Shown: one piece after another, positions 61,721 to 64,000 of the stretch
Numbering within the stretch: position 1 is the stretch's first letter
Layout of the letters: every line of letters begins with the position of its first letter
DNA from: TMED109 sp002171375
Lineage (GTDB): Bacteria; Pseudomonadota; Alphaproteobacteria; TMED109
Direction of reading: 5' to 3'
Assembly (NCBI GenBank): GCA_965657505.1
Contig: CBFHON010000001.1
Span: 248,001 to 312,000 of the forward strand
Length of the DNA: 64,000 nt
Translations under genes and position numbers: made by a program
The notes under the pieces: generated by a model
The model's input: only the letters and a program-made list of their open reading frames with translations
What the model was told of the DNA's origin: nothing
The model's database searches: none

Positions 61721-62850
61721 TGACAATTACTTTTAATATTAAAAATTCAGATGGCGATGCTAGAAGTGGTTTTATGAAAACTGCCCACGGTATAGTAAAT
61801 ACTCCAGTCTTTATGCCCGTTGGAACATATGGAGCAGTAAAAGGTATTCAACCTAGTGATTTAACTGAAATAGGATCAGAGATAATTTTATCTAATACTT
61901 ATCATTTAATGGAAAGACCGGGAAAAGATATTATCCGTGAATTAGGAGGGCTAAGAAGTTTTATGAATTGGGATGGCCCAATTTTAACAGATTCAGGAGG
62001 TTTTCAAGTTATGTCATTACAAAATATGGCGAAGATAGATAATGACGGTGTTACATTTAAATCTCATTTAGATGGAAGTTTAATAAGATTAACCCCAAAA
62101 GATTCAATTGATATGCAAAAGGCATTAGATTCTACTATTACAATGGCCTTTGATGAATGCACTTCTTATCCTGTTAAGCATGATGTGGCTTTAAAATCTA
62201 TGAATTTATCTATGGAATGGGCAAAGCTGTGTAGAGATAATTTTATAGATAGAATTGGCTATGGTTTATTTGGTATAGTTCAAGGATCTACTTTTAATAA
62301 TTTAAGAGAGAAATCCTCTGAAACTTTAATAAAAATTGGTTTTGATGGTTATGCTATAGGAGGGTTGGCTGTAGGTGAAGGCCATGATGTTATGATAAAT
62401 ACATTAAAATCTAGTATAAATTATCTTCCAAGAGAAAAACCTCGTTATTTAATGGGTGTTGGTTATCCAAAAGATATTATTGAAGCCGTAAGATTAGGTG
62501 TAGATATGTTTGATTGTGTTATACCTACAAGATCAGGAAGAACAGGAAAATTATTTACAAAAACAGGAACTATAAATATTAAAAACTCTAGACATAAAAA
62601 TGATCCTAGGCCTATAGAAGAAGGGTGTTTGTGTAAAGTATGTACTAATAATATTTCTAGGGCATATCTACATCATTTATTTAATACTAATGAAATGCTA
62701 GGTAGTATTTATTTAACAATTCATAATATAAATCATTATATTCAACTAATGTCGACTTTAAGGTCAGCTATTAATAATAATAATTATAACGAAACTTCCA
62801 ATTATTTATTAAATCAATATAAAAAAGGGGATATTGAAATATATAATTAA
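61720..62850 (+). CDS. tgt: Queuine tRNA-ribosyltransferase (Tgt)
   Basis: 376-aa enzyme exchanging guanine-34 for preQ1 in tRNAs for Tyr, His, Asn and Asp. ILTDSGGFQVMSL contains the general base Asp, MFDCVIPTRSGRTG the nucleophile Asp, and the zinc site is CLCKVC plus a following His (LHHLF). One-base overlap with queA. Confidence 0.97.
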   Translation: MTITFNIKNSDGDARSGFMKTAHGIVNTPVFMPVGTYGAVKGIQPSDLTEIGSEIILSNTYHLMERPGKDIIRELGGLRSFMNWDGPILTDSGGFQVMSLQNMAKIDNDGVTFKSHLDGSLIRLTPKDSIDMQKALDSTITMAFDECTSYPVKHDVALKSMNLSMEWAKLCRDNFIDRIGYGLFGIVQGSTFNNLREKSSETLIKIGFDGYAIGGLAVGEGHDVMINTLKSSINYLPREKPRYLMGVGYPKDIIEAVRLGVDMFDCVIPTRSGRTGKLFTKTGTINIKNSRHKNDPRPIEEGCLCKVCTNNISRAYLHHLFNTNEMLGSIYLTIHNINHYIQLMSTLRSAINNNNYNETSNYLLNQYKKGDIEIYN

Positions 62851-62856
62851 AAATAC

Positions 62857-62885
62857 TTGTAATTATCTCAATGATTATGTATTTC
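62857..62885 (+). promoter_or_regulatory. Possible promoter of tRNA-Lys
   Basis: TTGTAA (62857-62862), 17-nt spacer, TATTTC (62880-62885), ending 15 nt before the mature tRNA. The -10 is poor, so this is tentative. Confidence 0.35.
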
Positions 62886-62900
62886 CTATATAACTTTTGG

Positions 62901-62976
62901 GGGCCCTTAGCTCAGTTGGTAGAGCAGCTGACTTTTAATCAGCTTGTCGTAGGTTCGATCCCTACAGGGCTCACCA
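62901..62976 (+). tRNA. tRNA-Lys (anticodon UUU)
   Basis: 76-nt cloverleaf. Acceptor GGGCCCT pairs with AGGGCTC (one G-U), TAGCTCAGTTGGTAGAGC D-arm, CTGAC-TTTTAAT-CAG anticodon region with TTT, T-arm GTAGG-TTCGATC-CCTAC, discriminator A and encoded CCA at 62974-62976. Confidence 0.97.
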
Positions 62977-62995
62977 AAGTTATAATATAAAAATT

Positions 62996-63922
62996 TTAGC
63001 TTTCATATTCTGCTGGTTTATTTTCTTTTTCGTTGATACTTAATTTAAAAATATCTGGTCTGGAATAATGACCTTTGACATCAAAATCATACTGACCTTT
63101 TATAATTTCATTAAGGTCGACCTGAGCTGTAAGTATGCCTGATTTTTCTCTTAAGGGGCCAGCGATTACTTTCCCTAAGGGATTTATAATGCAAGAACCA
63201 CCATTCATAATTATAGTATTTTTATCATTTCCTTGTATTGGATTATAGTAATCTGGACAATCCTTTCTTAATAAATACTGACATGCTGAAAACACAAAGC
63301 ACCTTCCCTCAAGAGCTACATGAGTCATAGAAGAAATCCATGTATCTCTATCATCCGCAGTTGGGGCACAATATAATTGAATGCCCTTTGAATACATTGC
63401 CATTCTCATAAGTGGCATATAATTTTCCCAACAAATAACTGATCCAATTTTACCAATATTAGTACTGATAACTGGAAGTGTTGAACCATCACCAAACCCC
63501 CATATTAATCTTTCCATAGCAGTGGGCATAACTTTTCTATGTTTGGCTAAATATTCACCTTTATTAGATATTAATAATACTGTACAATATAAGGTTCCAT
63601 GGTCTTTTTCTATTACACCTATACTCATTAATATTTTATATTTCTTTGCTATTAAGCATAATTTTTTAAATTGTTTGCTATTAAAATCTAATGCAGAATT
63701 ATAATATTTAGAATACATTAGCCTACCTTCTTCAGATCGCATTCCAATCCTTGCTCCAAAATCTAACCCTTTTGGATAAGCAGAAATAAATGCTTCAGGA
63801 AATACTACAAGTTCAGCATTTTTTTCTTTTGCTTTTTCAGTTAATTTTTCTACTTTATCAATCGTAGAGTCTAGGTCGAAAACAATAGGACTATCCTGTA
63901 TAACTGCAGCAATAAAACTCAT
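62996..63922 (-). CDS. Nitrilase
   Basis: 308 aa from the ATG at 63922 (AAGGA upstream; an in-frame upstream ATG adds 20 hydrophobic residues). Carbon-nitrogen hydrolase superfamily with the nitrilase triad: Glu43 (VFPEAF), Lys130 (KHRKVMPTAMERLIWG) and Cys164 (VICWENYMPLMR), the CWEN signature being that of true nitrilases. It converts nitriles to carboxylic acids and ammonia in the cytoplasm. Substrate class (aliphatic or aromatic) is unknown. Stands alone, convergent with tRNA-Lys. Confidence 0.9.
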   Translation of the reverse strand: MSFIAAVIQDSPIVFDLDSTIDKVEKLTEKAKEKNAELVVFPEAFISAYPKGLDFGARIGMRSEEGRLMYSKYYNSALDFNSKQFKKLCLIAKKYKILMSIGVIEKDHGTLYCTVLLISNKGEYLAKHRKVMPTAMERLIWGFGDGSTLPVISTNIGKIGSVICWENYMPLMRMAMYSKGIQLYCAPTADDRDTWISSMTHVALEGRCFVFSACQYLLRKDCPDYYNPIQGNDKNTIIMNGGSCIINPLGKVIAGPLREKSGILTAQVDLNEIIKGQYDFDVKGHYSRPDIFKLSINEKENKPAEYES

Positions 63923-64000
63923 AATATATTCCTTTAAATAAATAGTTACTATTATTATAGAATAATAAATAATTTCATACAAAATAAAGAAATATAAATT

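Noticed and set aside
1..64000. CRISPR array, insertion sequence, prophage or toxin-antitoxin module
   Set aside because: No regularly spaced repeats, transposase, integrase, phage structural genes or recognisable toxin-antitoxin pair were seen.

Overview
This is a strongly AT-rich, gene-dense bacterial window with very short intergenic gaps, many 1-25 nt overlaps, frequent TTG/GTG starts, and no insertion sequence, prophage or CRISPR array. Gene content and order point to a streamlined, probably marine alphaproteobacterium (AEGEAN-169/HIMB59-like or SAR11-like; I cannot place it further). Indicators are the blocks PCMT-tolC-DUF2497(PopZ-like)-valS, argS-SPOR-nagZ-scpA-scpB, tatABC-serS-surE-pcm-nlpD, DUF815-yajC-secDF-MTH938-phytoene synthase-like, and ssb-gyrA-coaD-cyclophilin-queA-tgt, plus a SAM-II riboswitch, a class typical of alphaproteobacteria.

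Layout. 1-8.2 kb is an accessory metabolic region: the end of a GMC oxidoreductase, a phytanoyl-CoA dioxygenase-like protein, an exported acetamidase/formamidase and an exported protein of unknown role; then a methionine-biosynthesis gene (metY/metZ type) under an apparent double SAM riboswitch, an epoxide-hydrolase-like protein, a quinone reductase and a DUF3108 protein. 8.2-10.4 kb is the queCEDF operon (preQ1 synthesis). 10.4-19 kb is a mosaic: a TauD dioxygenase, gmhA, two tandem-duplicated four-cysteine exported proteins, a PNPOx-fold protein, a crotonase plus haloalkane dehalogenase pair preceded by an unexplained inverted-repeat leader, a cytochrome c'-like protein, Sel1 and orphan exported proteins, and a thiolase-like/DUF35 pair behind tRNA-Cys. 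19-38 kb holds envelope and core genes (RND exporter, PCMT, TolC, PopZ-like, ValS, IlvD, M48 protease, L,D-transpeptidase, Xth, ErpA, Dgt, ArgS, SPOR, NagZ, ScpAB). 38-41.8 kb is a ferric-iron ABC transporter with a Fur-box-like palindrome, sitting between scpB and tatA, which are usually adjacent. 41.9-62.9 kb holds Tat, Sec, DNA repair/replication and queuosine genes, ending with tRNA-Lys. A nitrilase closes the window.

How the genes work together. QueC, QueE, QueD, QueF, Tgt and QueA together cover most of queuosine tRNA modification (FolE and the final reductase are not here). TatABC, YajC-SecDF, NlpD, NagZ, the L,D-transpeptidase and the SPOR protein form an envelope export and cell-wall set. 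The hydrolases and oxygenases (epoxide hydrolase, haloalkane dehalogenase, nitrilase, PhyH, TauD, GMC) suggest use of diverse dissolved organic compounds.

The strongest discoveries are the metY/Z leader at 4978-5143 (SAM-II aptamer, transcription terminator/antiterminator switch, then a second SAM-V-like element over the ribosome binding site); a paired-hairpin leader at 13224-13349 with no family I recognise; a QueD lacking its catalytic cysteine; a thiolase/DUF35 pair in which both proteins lack hallmark cysteines; a minimal lysine-rich PopZ homologue; and an assembly gap in ilvD that looks spurious.
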